Positions 1 through 8,373 of a DNA stretch of 64,000 nt are shown here, in pieces. Made by a program: the position numbers and the translations under genes. Source of the stretch: Crystallibacter permensis (GTDB taxonomy: Bacteria; Actinomycetota; Actinomycetes; Actinomycetales; Micrococcaceae); assembly GCF_025960875.1 (NCBI RefSeq), contig NZ_JAODLR010000005.1, positions 124,001-188,000 on the forward strand, in the 5' to 3' direction. Positions within the stretch are counted from its first letter, which is position 1, and each line of letters begins with the position of its first letter. The notes beneath the pieces are model-generated. The model was not told where the DNA came from and ran no database searches. It saw only the letters and a list, made by a program, of their open reading frames with translations.

Positions 1-1
1 G

Positions 2-274
2 GCCGCCGAGTTCGGCTCGCATGCCTTCGCCATCCTGGTCATGGACCATCCGCACGACTCCTCGCCGGCGCTCGAGGCCCTGCGCAACGGTGGCTGGCGC
101 GCGGTCGGGGTCAACGCCAAGGCTTCGCTGCCGGCGGCGTGGAGCTACTTCGACGCCCAGGCCGCGGTCACCGCGTCCACCGCCCGGTCCCGCGCGGCCG
201 GCACCGCTGCCGCCGGACCTGCCGCCGCGGGATCCGCCCGCTCCGGCCCCGTCTCCCCGGGAGGCCGACGATGA
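2..274 (+). CDS. DUF58 domain protein, C-terminal fragment
   Basis: This is the last 90 residues of a protein that begins upstream of the window. The reading frame is open from base 2. The readable part (FAILVMDHPHDSSPALEAL, then NGGWRAVGVNAK) looks like the end of a DUF58 / vWA-like domain, followed by an Ala/Pro-rich tail. Its TGA stop overlaps the ATG of the next gene (ATGA), so the two are translationally coupled. DUF58 proteins typically sit between a MoxR-type AAA ATPase and a transglutaminase-like membrane protein; the downstream gene fits that, and the MoxR gene would lie to the left. The family call rests on this context plus a short tail, so it is moderate. No enzymatic role is established for the family. 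Confidence 0.6.
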   Translation, partial: AAEFGSHAFAILVMDHPHDSSPALEALRNGGWRAVGVNAKASLPAAWSYFDAQAAVTASTARSRAAGTAAAGPAAAGSARSGPVSPGGRR

Positions 275-2625
275 CCGCCACGCTGGACCGCGGACAGGGG
301 CACGGTGCCCGTTCCGGGGCGCCGGAGTACCTCGCGCCGGACAACGGCTCACGACGGCGCCTCCCGACTGGCTCCGGGCCGTGGCTCATGTCCGTCGCAA
401 TCGCCGCGGCGGTGGTGCTCACCGCGGCCAACCTGAACGGCGTCATCGAAGGCTGGGCTTGGCTGGGCAACATCTTTTTCACCGTCCTCTGTGTCGAAGC
501 CGGCACGGCGCTGGGACGGGCGCTGAACTGGCCCGCGGTCGCCGCCACGCTGCTGGGGCTGGCGGGTTTGATTGGCTCCGTCACGCTGATGTTCTTCGCG
601 TCCACCAGCTTCCTGGGTGTGGTCCCTGGCCCGGGGACGTTCCGGGCCTTGGGACCGATGGTGGACCAGGCGCAGGAGACCGTCATCTCGCAGGTGGCAC
701 CCGTGCTCGCAACACCCGGCATCGTCATGGTGGCGTGTGTCGGCATCGGGCTGGTGGCGCTGCTCGTGGATACGGTGGCAGTCCCGCTGCAGATGCCTGC
801 CACCGCCGGGGGCGGCCTGCTCGCCGTCCTGATGGTGCCGGCGATCATCAAGCCAAACAGCCTCGGAGCGGTGGGTTTCCTGGCCGCAGCCATCGGCTTC
901 CTGCTGATCCTGGGCTGCGCACAATGGCTGGCCGGGGACGACCAGGCCCCCGCGGGCAGCGTCCGGGCCGGGCAGTTCACCCGGGCCGCCTCCATCGGCG
1001 CCGCGGCCGTCGCCGTGACACTGCTGCTGCCGCTGGCGATTCCGGGCTTCACAAGCGGAGCATTTCCGCAGGGATCCAGGTTGAACTGGCTGGGCGCGCC
1101 CACCGGTCTCAATCCCGTCGTCAGCCTGGGCGACAACCTGCGCCGGCCCGGGGCCTTCGGCCGGATGACCTATGCCACCGATTCCGCTGACCCGCTCTAT
1201 ATCCGGTCCGTGACACTGGAGAACCTGGCCGGCGCGCGCTGGCGGCCCACCGATTCCGACGGCGTCCAGCGCTCGGGGGTCGAACGGATCGGCACGCGGA
1301 GCACGCGCGAGCTCATGGAGCGCGGCGAGGTGACCACCACCATCATCAGCACGGGTTCCTTCACCAGTCCCTGGCTCCCGGCCCCCTATGCGCCTGCCGA
1401 AGTGGACGGGCTGAGCGGCAACTGGACCTGGGATCCCCGCACGCTCGCTATCCGCGGCACGGGCAACACCACGAGCGCCGACCAGGAGTACACGGTGCGC
1501 AGCGTCGAACCAGTATTGACCAGGGCAGGGCTGGAGTCAGCCGATTCGATCGACGCTCCGGTGGTGGATGACATTTTCACCGAACTGCCCGACAGCATGC
1601 CGGACATCATCGAGGAAACCACCGCCAATGTGCTCGACGGCCTGACCGAGCCCTATGAGCAAGCGATGGCGGTCCAGAGCTACCTGCGGGGTCCGGATTT
1701 CGTCTACTCGGAAGAGGCCCCGGTGGACGGCGGCTACGACCAGAGCGGCTTTGACGTGGTGGGCGCGTTCCTGGAGGAAAAGTCCGGCTACTGCACGCAC
1801 TATGCCTCGACCATGGCGATCATGGCGCGTACCGCCGGCATCCCCAGCCGCATCGCTGTCGGCTACGCGCCCGGTGATGAGACCGGTGAAGTTTTCGAGA
1901 TGGACGGCCGGGAGCTGACCGAATACGAGATCGATTCCCGCGACGCCCATGCCTGGCCAGAGCTGTACTTCGAAAACCTCGGCTGGGTGGCGTTCGAGCC
2001 GACGCCGGGTCGCGGTGCAGTGCCGGATTATGCGCAGGCGGAAGCAGCGCCCGTTCCGGATCGAGCGGAGGAAGAAAACCTCAATCCCCGTGCCGGGCCA
2101 ACCCTGCCGCTACCCTCCGCCGGCGCCGACCCGGAAGCCGGAACCGGCACCGCGGCGGAAAGCCTGGCGCCGCGGCTGTGGAGTGCAGCCGGCGCGGCCG
2201 CCCTGCTGCTGGCCCTCCTGTCCCCCATGCTGCTGCGCACCTCGCGAACGCGGAAACGCCGCACCCAGCTGCTCGCGCCGGCCGTGCCGGAACGCCAGTC
2301 GGCCCTGCTGGCCTGGGAGGAAACGCTCGACGTCGCTGCGGACTATGGAGCGCCGTCCGCGCCGGAGGAATCGGCCCGGGCCTTCAACCAGCGGCTGGCG
2401 GCAAGCGGCACCCTCGAAGGCGAGCCCGCCGCTGCGCTGGAACGGCTGCGCGCCGGGTACGAATACGCCGCCTACGCCAATCCGCAAACCCCTGCCCAGC
2501 CGCCGGCGAACAGCCGCCGTTGGGAGGACGTTACGTCCGTGGCCGGGCAGCTGAAGGCGAGAAGCTCCTGGCAGCAACGCCTGCTGGGACGCTTCCTGCC
2601 CCAGTCGCTCTTCCGCCGCCGTTGA
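271..2625 (+). CDS. DUF3488/transglutaminase-like membrane protein (TgpA family)
   Basis: A 784-residue membrane protein. The N-terminal third carries several hydrophobic segments. A large extracytoplasmic region holds a transglutaminase-like core with the expected catalytic signature: Cys508 in GYCTHYAS and His560 in DAHAWPE, with GIPSRIAVGYAPG between them. A further membrane segment lies near residues 634-655, before a cytoplasmic C-terminal tail. This is the TgpA/DUF3488-DUF4129 layout. The start at 271 overlaps the stop of the DUF58 gene (ATGA), which makes it preferable to the longer in-frame extension that begins at 139. The family's substrate in actinobacteria is not known; envelope protein processing or cross-linking is an inference. 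The gene converges on gabD, with a strong hairpin terminator between them. Confidence 0.85.
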   Translation: MTATLDRGQGHGARSGAPEYLAPDNGSRRRLPTGSGPWLMSVAIAAAVVLTAANLNGVIEGWAWLGNIFFTVLCVEAGTALGRALNWPAVAATLLGLAGLIGSVTLMFFASTSFLGVVPGPGTFRALGPMVDQAQETVISQVAPVLATPGIVMVACVGIGLVALLVDTVAVPLQMPATAGGGLLAVLMVPAIIKPNSLGAVGFLAAAIGFLLILGCAQWLAGDDQAPAGSVRAGQFTRAASIGAAAVAVTLLLPLAIPGFTSGAFPQGSRLNWLGAPTGLNPVVSLGDNLRRPGAFGRMTYATDSADPLYIRSVTLENLAGARWRPTDSDGVQRSGVERIGTRSTRELMERGEVTTTIISTGSFTSPWLPAPYAPAEVDGLSGNWTWDPRTLAIRGTGNTTSADQEYTVRSVEPVLTRAGLESADSIDAPVVDDIFTELPDSMPDIIEETTANVLDGLTEPYEQAMAVQSYLRGPDFVYSEEAPVDGGYDQSGFDVVGAFLEEKSGYCTHYASTMAIMARTAGIPSRIAVGYAPGDETGEVFEMDGRELTEYEIDSRDAHAWPELYFENLGWVAFEPTPGRGAVPDYAQAEAAPVPDRAEEENLNPRAGPTLPLPSAGADPEAGTGTAAESLAPRLWSAAGAAALLLALLSPMLLRTSRTRKRRTQLLAPAVPERQSALLAWEETLDVAADYGAPSAPEESARAFNQRLAASGTLEGEPAAALERLRAGYEYAAYANPQTPAQPPANSRRWEDVTSVAGQLKARSSWQQRLLGRFLPQSLFRRR

Positions 2626-2635
2626 CGCTTGGCCC

Positions 2636-2646
2636 CCGCCGTCGTT
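2636..2646. repeat. AACGACGGCGG word (intergenic copy)
   Basis: Eleven-base word, here read as CCGCCGTCGTT, placed between the stop of the transglutaminase gene and the convergent terminator. It is one of twelve identical 11-mers in the window; see the findings for the full list and interpretation. Confidence 0.6.
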
Positions 2647-2676
2647 GTTGGTATTGAAGGTATGGGTCGTTAACAG

Positions 2677-2714
2677 CAGCGGGGCGGCAGGCCATCCGGC
2701 TTGCCGCCCCGCTG
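2677..2714. terminator. Bidirectional hairpin between transglutaminase gene and gabD
   Basis: Perfect 13-bp inverted repeat (CAGCGGGGCGGCA and its complement) around a 12-base loop, between two convergent genes. No long T-run follows, as is usual in high-G+C actinobacteria. Confidence 0.75.
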
Positions 2715-2723
2715 TAGAGCAGG

Positions 2724-4211
2724 TTAGAGCTGGTCCGCGTACGGATCGGCGATGCCGACGTACTGGGTGTAAAGGTATTCCTCGATGCCCTCGGAGCCGC
2801 CTTCACGGCCCAGGCCGGACTGCTTGACGCCACCGAACGGCGCGGCGGCGTTGGAGATGACGCCGGCGTTCAGGCCGAGCATGCCGGTCTCCATCTTCTC
2901 GCTCACGCGCAGGCCGCGGTTGAGGTCCTTGGTGTAGACGTAGGCAACCAGGCCGTACTCGCTGCCGTTGGCCAGGGCCACGGCTTCGTCCTCGTCGCGG
3001 AACGTGACGATCGGAGCCACCGGGCCGAAGATTTCCTCGGCGAGGATGCGCGACTTCGGCGAGACGTTGGTGAGCACGGTGGGCTGGTAGAAGTAGCCGG
3101 GGCCGTCCACGAAAGCGCCGCCGGTCACGGCGGTTGCGCCGTGGGAGATCGCGTCCGTGACGAGTTCGTGCACTCCGTCGCGCGCCTTGCCGTCGATCAG
3201 CGGGCCAACGTTGGAGTGCGCCTCGGTGCCGCGGGCCGGGGTCAGCTCGGCGATCCGGGCGGCGAACTTCTCGGCGAAGGCCTCGGAGATGGTGTCCTGC
3301 ACGATGAAGCGGTTGGCTGCGGTGCAGGCCTCGCCCATGTTGCGCATCTTGGCGGCGAGCGCGCCTTCGACGGCCTTGTCCAGATCGGCGTCGTCGAAGA
3401 CCACGAACGGGGCGTTGCCGCCGAGCTCCATGGAGGTGCGCAGGACCTTGTCCGCCGAGTCGCGGATCAGGGCCTGGCCCACCGGGGTGGAACCGGTGAA
3501 GGAGAGCTTGCGCAGCCGGTCATCCTTGATCAGCGGTCCGGTGACCTTGCCTGCGGTGGAGGTCTGGATGACGTTCAGCACGCCTGCCGGCACGCCTGCC
3601 TCGATCATGACCTGGGCGAAGAGCAGGCTGGTCAGCGGGGTCAGGGTGGCGGGCTTGAGGATGGCCGTGCAGCCTGCCGCGATCGCGGGGGCAATCTTTC
3701 GCGTGGCCATGGCCAGCGGGAAGTTCCACGGGGTGATCAGCAGGCAGGGGCCCACCGGCTTCTTCTGGACGAGCAGGCGGTTCTTGCCGTCCGGGGCGGT
3801 GGCGTAGCGGCCGTTGACGCGCACGGCCTCTTCGGAGAACCAGCGGAGGAACTCGGCGCCGTAGGTAACCTCGCCGCGAGCCTCGGCCAGGGGCTTGCCC
3901 ATTTCCATGGTCATCAGGAGGGCGAAGTCTTCGGTGCGCTCGGTGACGAGCTCGAAGGCGCGGCGCAGGATCTCGCCACGTTCGCGCGGGGAGGTCTTGG
4001 CCCAGTCGGCCTGGGCGGCAGCGGCGGCATCCAGTGCGGCGGCGCCGTCCTCGGGCTGGGCATTGGCGATGGTGAGCAGGACCTTGCCGGTGGCGGGGTC
4101 TTCGACGTCGAGCGTCTGTCCGCCGGCGGCGTCGCGCCACTCGCCGTTGATCAACAGACCTGTGGGAACCTTGGCGAGCAGTTCTGCCTCGCGGGTTGCG
4201 GTTTCACCCAT
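2724..4211 (-). CDS. gabD: NAD(P)-dependent succinate-semialdehyde dehydrogenase
   Basis: A 495-residue aldehyde dehydrogenase with the full family core: the cofactor loop region (SFTGSTPVGQ), the general-base Glu in MELGGNAPFVV, and the catalytic Cys in GEACTAANR. The segment order and the TPWNFPLAMATRKIAPA region match the succinate-semialdehyde dehydrogenase branch (GabD), which oxidises succinic semialdehyde to succinate in GABA catabolism. Substrate assignment within ALDH families is never certain from sequence alone. The start is well supported: GGAGG lies 7 bases before the ATG. No GABA transaminase or permease gene is adjacent, so a broader aldehyde-detoxifying role is possible. It appears to be a single-gene transcript facing the transglutaminase gene. 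Confidence 0.85.
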   Translation of the reverse strand: MGETATREAELLAKVPTGLLINGEWRDAAGGQTLDVEDPATGKVLLTIANAQPEDGAAALDAAAAAQADWAKTSPRERGEILRRAFELVTERTEDFALLMTMEMGKPLAEARGEVTYGAEFLRWFSEEAVRVNGRYATAPDGKNRLLVQKKPVGPCLLITPWNFPLAMATRKIAPAIAAGCTAILKPATLTPLTSLLFAQVMIEAGVPAGVLNVIQTSTAGKVTGPLIKDDRLRKLSFTGSTPVGQALIRDSADKVLRTSMELGGNAPFVVFDDADLDKAVEGALAAKMRNMGEACTAANRFIVQDTISEAFAEKFAARIAELTPARGTEAHSNVGPLIDGKARDGVHELVTDAISHGATAVTGGAFVDGPGYFYQPTVLTNVSPKSRILAEEIFGPVAPIVTFRDEDEAVALANGSEYGLVAYVYTKDLNRGLRVSEKMETGMLGLNAGVISNAAAPFGGVKQSGLGREGGSEGIEEYLYTQYVGIADPYADQL

Positions 4212-4379
4212 AGCGGTGCCTCCAATTTTTCAGCATTGAATCGACGGGCGAGCTGCCCAACTGCTTTTACGGTAGGTGGTGGCGCTCACGGCTGTAAATG
4301 CAGGACTGCACTAGGTCGCTTTATTACGCCTGTGCAGGTGTACAAGGGCGATAAGTTCGATGGCGCCGGCCGGATCACG

Positions 4380-5246
4380 TCAGGAGCGCGCGGCCAGCAC
4401 GGCCGAGTAGAGCTCGCGCTTGCTGATCCGCGCATCAGCTGCGACTGCCGCGACGGCGTCCTTCAGGCGGGAACCCTGGCCGATCAGCTCATTCACCGCT
4501 GCAACATGGTCTTCGGCCTGCTCCGGCTCTGCATCCGGGGCTCCGGCAACAACGACGGCGATTTCACCGCGCACTTCGGATGTCTCCGCCCACTCCAGCA
4601 ACTCGCGCACCGGGCCGCGGAGCACTTCCTCATGCAGCTTGGTCAGTTCGCGGCAGACTGCTACGCGCCGGTCCGGACCGAACGACGTGTGCAGCGCCCT
4701 GAGCATCGGCTCGAGGCGGTGCGGCGCTTCGAAGAACACCATGGTCCGCTTTTCGTCCGCCAGGTCGGAGAGCCGCGCGCTGCGCTCCCCTGCCTTGCGC
4801 GGCAGGAAGCCTTCAAAGGTGAAGCGGTCCGTTGGCAGGCCCGACAGGGCAAGCGCAGTGAGCACTGCGGAAGGCCCCGGAATGGCGGTGACCACCACGC
4901 CGTCCTCGACGGCGGCCTCGACCAGGCGGAAGCCCGGGTCCGACACGGCAGGCATGCCGGCGTCGGTCACCATGATCAGGGTCTTGCCGCCGCGGATGAG
5001 CTCCAGCAGTTCGGCGGTCCGGGTGGCTTCATTGTGCTCGTGGTAGCTGATGATTTTCCCGGTGACACTGATGCCCAGCGCGTTCAGGAGTTTGTGGAGC
5101 CGACGCGTATCTTCCGCGGCCACGATGTCGGCGGTCTGCAGCAGCTCCACCAGGCGAGTGGACGCATCCCCGATATTGCCGATGGGCGTGCCCGCCAGCA
5201 CAATTTGTCCGCGGCCCGCGCTGTCCGGCTTTTCCTGCTCATTCAC
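4380..5246 (-). CDS. rsmI: 16S rRNA (cytidine(1402)-2'-O)-methyltransferase
   Basis: A 288-residue tetrapyrrole-methylase-fold protein with the RsmI signatures GQIVLAGTPIGNIGD at the N-terminus, VAAEDTRRLHKLL, and the Gly-rich SAM loop MVTDAGMPAVSDPG, then AIPGPSAVLTAL. RsmI adds the 2'-O-methyl group to C1402 of 16S rRNA, in the ribosomal decoding centre. The GTG start at 5246 is supported by a -10-like TAGGGT exactly 6 bases upstream, consistent with a leaderless mRNA. In actinobacteria rsmI commonly sits divergently next to the protein mannosyltransferase gene; here a decayed gene separates the two. Confidence 0.92.
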   Translation of the reverse strand: MNEQEKPDSAGRGQIVLAGTPIGNIGDASTRLVELLQTADIVAAEDTRRLHKLLNALGISVTGKIISYHEHNEATRTAELLELIRGGKTLIMVTDAGMPAVSDPGFRLVEAAVEDGVVVTAIPGPSAVLTALALSGLPTDRFTFEGFLPRKAGERSARLSDLADEKRTMVFFEAPHRLEPMLRALHTSFGPDRRVAVCRELTKLHEEVLRGPVRELLEWAETSEVRGEIAVVVAGAPDAEPEQAEDHVAAVNELIGQGSRLKDAVAAVAADARISKRELYSAVLAARS

Positions 5247-5252
5247 AGGTCA

Positions 5253-5258
5253 ACCCTA
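5253..5258 (-). promoter_or_regulatory. Candidate -10 box for leaderless rsmI
   Basis: TAGGGT on the minus strand, six bases before the GTG start. It fits the actinobacterial TANNNT -10 pattern and would put the transcript start at or next to the start codon. Confidence 0.5.
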
Positions 5259-5302
5259 CCGCTCCGCTGAGTACGCCGCGTCGGCTGGCCACTTCCTTGA
5301 CT

Positions 5303-5350
5303 GGAGAAGACAAGGGCGCTGGGTTTCACTGGCACCCCTGTTCTCGCCGG
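5303..5350. repeat. Imperfect hairpin repeat, copy A
   Basis: A roughly 48-base imperfect inverted repeat with arms GGAGAAGACAAGGGCGC and GCACCCCTGTTCTCGCC. It is closely related to copy B at 6358-6407. The two copies flank the broken gene at 5409-6283. Confidence 0.55.
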
Positions 5351-5408
5351 TTGAGGCCGCTGTGGATAACATCTGCGCGGTTTTGGCACTTCTACGCATA
5401 ATGTCTCC

Positions 5409-6283
5409 ATGCCAAAGCCCACCCCCTTGCCGAGTCCGCTGGACAAGTCTGCATTTACACTCGGAGACGGAGAAAGTGCGGGCCTGACGAGGGACCATAT
5501 GCGCAACTCCAGCGTGGTAACAGTCGGACGGGGAATTCGAGCACCCAAGGATGCTGATCTGGACTTCGCAGGGAAAGTCCGACCCTACACGCGCATCAAC
5601 AGCGGAAGCGCAGCTTCCCATGACACCGCTGCCCGTTTATGGGAAATGCCGAGCCCCGAATCGGACACCGGACCGTACTCTTTCCAGACGAGGTCACGTG
5701 CGTCAATGGGCTCTTTCTAACGACGAGGGTGCGAACCTGGCTGGATCTCGCGCAGTCCCTTCCTCTCGACGATCTGGTGGTCATCGCGGACCACCTCGTG
5801 CGGGTGCCGCGCCCTAATTTTGAAAACCGTTACGAACCGTATGCAACACCCTTTGAGCTCGGCAACATGATCGCCCGCCATCCCCGGAAGAAAGGTGTGC
5901 GGATATTGCGCGACGCGTTGCAACTCGTCAGGATTGGCGCGGATTCACCGCCGGAGACGCAACTCCGCCTCGCCATGGTTCGCGCAGGCCTTCCAGAACC
6001 GCGTGTCAACGAGCGCATCGTCGACGACATGGGAAATATGCTGCACCCACCGGATCTATCCATCACCGAATTCCGCATCGCGATCGAGTACGAGGGCCAG
6101 GGGCACAGCTTGCCGGACCAAATCGACCGGGATATCGGACGAACAGAGCGGACGCTTGCCGCAGGCTGGATCGAAGTTCGTATATCCAAACGCCACATGG
6201 CCCACGGAGCGAAGCTTGCAATAGACAAGATCGTTAGCGCACTTATCGAGCAGGGCTGGAAGTATGACGATATTGCCTGCTGA
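5409..6283 (+). pseudogene. Broken AbiEi/DUF559-like nuclease-family gene
   Basis: Two pieces of one gene lie in different frames. Positions 5409 to about 5665 encode an N-terminal part (LTRDHMRNSSVVTVGRGIRAP, then SAASHDTAARLWEMPSP) that looks like the AbiEi-type N-terminal region of a common Arthrobacter family. From about 5650 to 6283 a second frame continues with GHRTVLFPDEV, TTRVRTWLDLAQSLPLDDLVV and a Vsr/DUF559-like C-terminus with IAIEYEGQGH and GWIEVRISK, typical of PD-(D/E)XK-type folds. From memory of intact relatives, roughly 25 residues linking LWEMP to GHR are missing at the junction, so this is a deletion plus frame change rather than a simple one-base error. A 214-residue product could still start at ATG 5639. 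Function is unknown; the family's nuclease activity is inferred from fold only. Confidence 0.7.
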
Positions 6284-6299
6284 GCATGCGTTTCTTCAG

Positions 6300-6318
6300 C
6301 GGGCGGGCATGCCGCCCG
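6300..6318. terminator. Small GC hairpin after the broken gene
   Basis: GGGCGG and CCGCCC arms around a five-base loop, 17 bases after the stop of the decayed gene. It has no T-run, so termination is only a guess. Confidence 0.35.
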
Positions 6319-6357
6319 GGATACCGATTCACTCACCTGTGTCGGAGTGGAAGTCGA

Positions 6358-6407
6358 GTGGAGAAAACACGGGCGCCAGCACATGTCAGCACCCCTGTTT
6401 TCTCCAC
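6358..6407. repeat. Perfect-stem hairpin repeat, copy B
   Basis: A 12-bp perfect stem (GTGGAGAAAACA and its complement), extended after one mismatch by GGG/CCC, around a central loop. Sequence and spacing match copy A at 5303-5350. The stretch 6284-6582 otherwise holds no gene that I can support. Confidence 0.65.
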
Positions 6408-6570
6408 CGGCCTGCTTGGGCGCATTCAGAACTCGCACGTCACCACATTTTCGGACTAGAACAACGAACGACTGAACTTCAGTCCGCTCCCTCGGACGGA
6501 CAAGTGAAACTCCGGCGACAGAAGTGCACTCCAACAATGTCCAATAGCGACGTTTCGCAGCCCCGGTAGA

Positions 6571-6576
6571 TAAGGT
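6571..6576 (+). promoter_or_regulatory. Candidate -10 box upstream of the mannosyltransferase uORF
   Basis: TAAGGT lies six bases before the GTG at 6583, the same spacing seen at many gene starts in this window. It would start a leaderless transcript that reads the small upstream ORF and then the mannosyltransferase gene. Confidence 0.45.
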
Positions 6577-6582
6577 CTGTAT

Positions 6583-6669
6583 GTGGCCTCATTGAACAGT
6601 CAGCCCTGCCCACAGCGCCCACGGGGCCGTGCCACCCTGGCTTGCACCCAGCAAGTTACTCGCAGGTAA
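6583..6669 (+). CDS. Candidate leaderless 28-codon upstream ORF
   Basis: GTG-initiated frame of 28 codons ending in TAA at 6667-6669. One base separates that stop from the ATG of the mannosyltransferase gene (TAACATG). The start sits six bases after a TAAGGT -10-like box. The predicted peptide is short, with two Cys and several Arg, and resembles no family I know. Leaderless small ORFs that influence the following gene are documented in mycobacteria; whether this one is translated is inference. The alternative is that a TAACAT box at 6667-6672 is the real promoter, giving a leaderless start at GTG 6680 and leaving this frame untranscribed. Confidence 0.3.
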   Translation: MASLNSQPCPQRPRGRATLACTQQVTRR

Positions 6670-6670
6670 C

Positions 6671-8314
6671 ATGTTCACCGTGTCCCAGCCCATCAGCCAC
6701 CAGCAGCAGGTGCCGGAGCGCCCGGCGCATTGGCTTCAGACGCCGGCGCATGCCTTCAAGGCAGACGTGCTGAAGCGGCGTCTGCTGGGCTCGCCCGTAG
6801 TCTTCGGGATCTGGGGCTGGCTGGTCCCCGTGTTGGCCGCGGCGATCGGCGGAATCCTGCGCTTCTACCGGCTGGGCGAACCCGGCTCCCTCGTTTTCGA
6901 CGAGACCTACTACGTCAAGGACGCCTACTCCTACCTGCAGTCCGGCTACGAGCGGGAGTGGCCGGAAGAAGCCAACGATTCCTTCAACGCGGGCAACCCG
7001 GACATCCTGCTGGACTCCCCCGAGTATGTGGTCCATCCGCCGGTCGGCAAGTGGATGATCGCGTTCGGCATGTGGCTGTTCGGCTCCGACAACGGCTTCG
7101 GCTGGCGTTTCGGCGCGGCCCTGGCCGGCACACTGTCCATTTTGATGATCGCGCTGATCGCCCAGAAACTGTTCAAGTCCCCCGTCCTGGGCGGCGTCGC
7201 CGGTCTGCTGACCGCCGTCGACGGCCACCATCTGGTGCATTCACGCACCTCGCTGCTGGATATCTTCCTCACTTTCTGGGTGGTCGCGGCGTACGGTGCG
7301 CTGCTGCTGGACCGCGACGACGGACGACGGCGGCTGGCCGGCAAAGTGGCGGCCCTCGCCGGACCGTCCGGGGTACCTAATAAACTGCAGCTGCTCTACG
7401 GTCCGTTCGTGCTGTGGCGGCCATGGCGGCTGGTGGCCGCGGTCTGCATGGGTCTCGCCGTCGGAACGAAGTGGTCGGCGCTGTCCTTCGTGGCGGTGTT
7501 CTGTGTGATGGCCGTGCTGTGGGATGTCAATGCGCGCCGCATTGCCGGAATCCGTGGCTGGATCTCCGGCGGGGTTTTCCGCGACGGCGTACCCGCCTTC
7601 TTCACCATGATGCCGCTGGCCGCCGCTACTTATCTGGCCACCTGGACGGGCTGGTTCCTGTCCGAGGACGCCTACCACCGTCAATGGGCCCGGGACAATG
7701 CCGGCGGCATCTGGGGCTGGGTCCCGGATCCGCTGCGCTCCCTCGCCGAGTACCACCGCAGCGCCTACACCTTCCACAACGGGCTGGATTCCGAGCACCC
7801 GTACCAGTCCAACGCCTGGACTTGGCTCTTCATGGGTCGGCCTACCTCGTTCTACTATCACTCGGATGAAAACGGCGTGAACGGATGCGCCGTCGACACC
7901 TGCTCCATCGCCGTGACGGTGGTGGGCAACCCGCTCATCTGGTGGGCCGCGGCGTTGGCGTTGATCGCCGTTGCCTTCGCCTGGCTGGGCCGCCGCGACT
8001 GGCGCGCCGGCGCGATCCTGGCAGGTCTGGCCGCCGGCTACCTGCCGTGGTTCCTATTCCCGGACCGCACCACGTTCTTCTTCTATGCCATCTCCTTCCA
8101 GCCGTTCCTGATCCTGGCCCTGACCTATGTGCTAGGCCTGTTCCTCGGCAAACGGACCGACCCTGTGTGGCGGCGCCGTCAGGGACTGGTGGTGGTCGGC
8201 GGGTTCATCATTGCCGTGCTGCTGGTCTCGGCGTATTTCATGCCGGTCTGGACGGCCGAACAGATCCCCTACGATCAGTGGCGGTGGCGGATGTGGATGC
8301 CCAGCTGGGTGTGA
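6671..8314 (+). CDS. Protein O-mannosyltransferase (PMT family)
   Basis: A 547-residue polytopic membrane protein of glycosyltransferase family 39. The first extracytoplasmic loop carries the diagnostic acidic pair in SLVFDETYYVKDAYSY, followed by EYVVHPPVGKWMIAFG; about ten hydrophobic segments follow, with a C-terminal PMT_4TMC-like part. The enzyme transfers mannose from polyprenyl-phosphate-mannose to Ser/Thr of proteins exported through Sec, the actinobacterial counterpart of Rv1002c. ATG 6671 immediately follows the stop of a small upstream ORF; GTG 6680 is an alternative leaderless start (TAACAT seven bases before it). A longer GTG start at 6629 has no supporting signal. It probably depends on GDP-mannose made downstream of ManA, encoded elsewhere in this window. 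Confidence 0.88.
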   Translation: MFTVSQPISHQQQVPERPAHWLQTPAHAFKADVLKRRLLGSPVVFGIWGWLVPVLAAAIGGILRFYRLGEPGSLVFDETYYVKDAYSYLQSGYEREWPEEANDSFNAGNPDILLDSPEYVVHPPVGKWMIAFGMWLFGSDNGFGWRFGAALAGTLSILMIALIAQKLFKSPVLGGVAGLLTAVDGHHLVHSRTSLLDIFLTFWVVAAYGALLLDRDDGRRRLAGKVAALAGPSGVPNKLQLLYGPFVLWRPWRLVAAVCMGLAVGTKWSALSFVAVFCVMAVLWDVNARRIAGIRGWISGGVFRDGVPAFFTMMPLAAATYLATWTGWFLSEDAYHRQWARDNAGGIWGWVPDPLRSLAEYHRSAYTFHNGLDSEHPYQSNAWTWLFMGRPTSFYYHSDENGVNGCAVDTCSIAVTVVGNPLIWWAAALALIAVAFAWLGRRDWRAGAILAGLAAGYLPWFLFPDRTTFFFYAISFQPFLILALTYVLGLFLGKRTDPVWRRRQGLVVVGGFIIAVLLVSAYFMPVWTAEQIPYDQWRWRMWMPSWV

Positions 8315-8373
8315 GCAGATGGGCCGGGCCACACGAAACTAGAACAACACCTAACGATGAAAGTGAGAACGCG

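Noticed and set aside
3141-5270. Very long open frame antisense to gabD and rsmI
   Set aside because: It is a G+C-driven mirror of two certain genes, has no recognisable domain and crosses an intergenic boundary.
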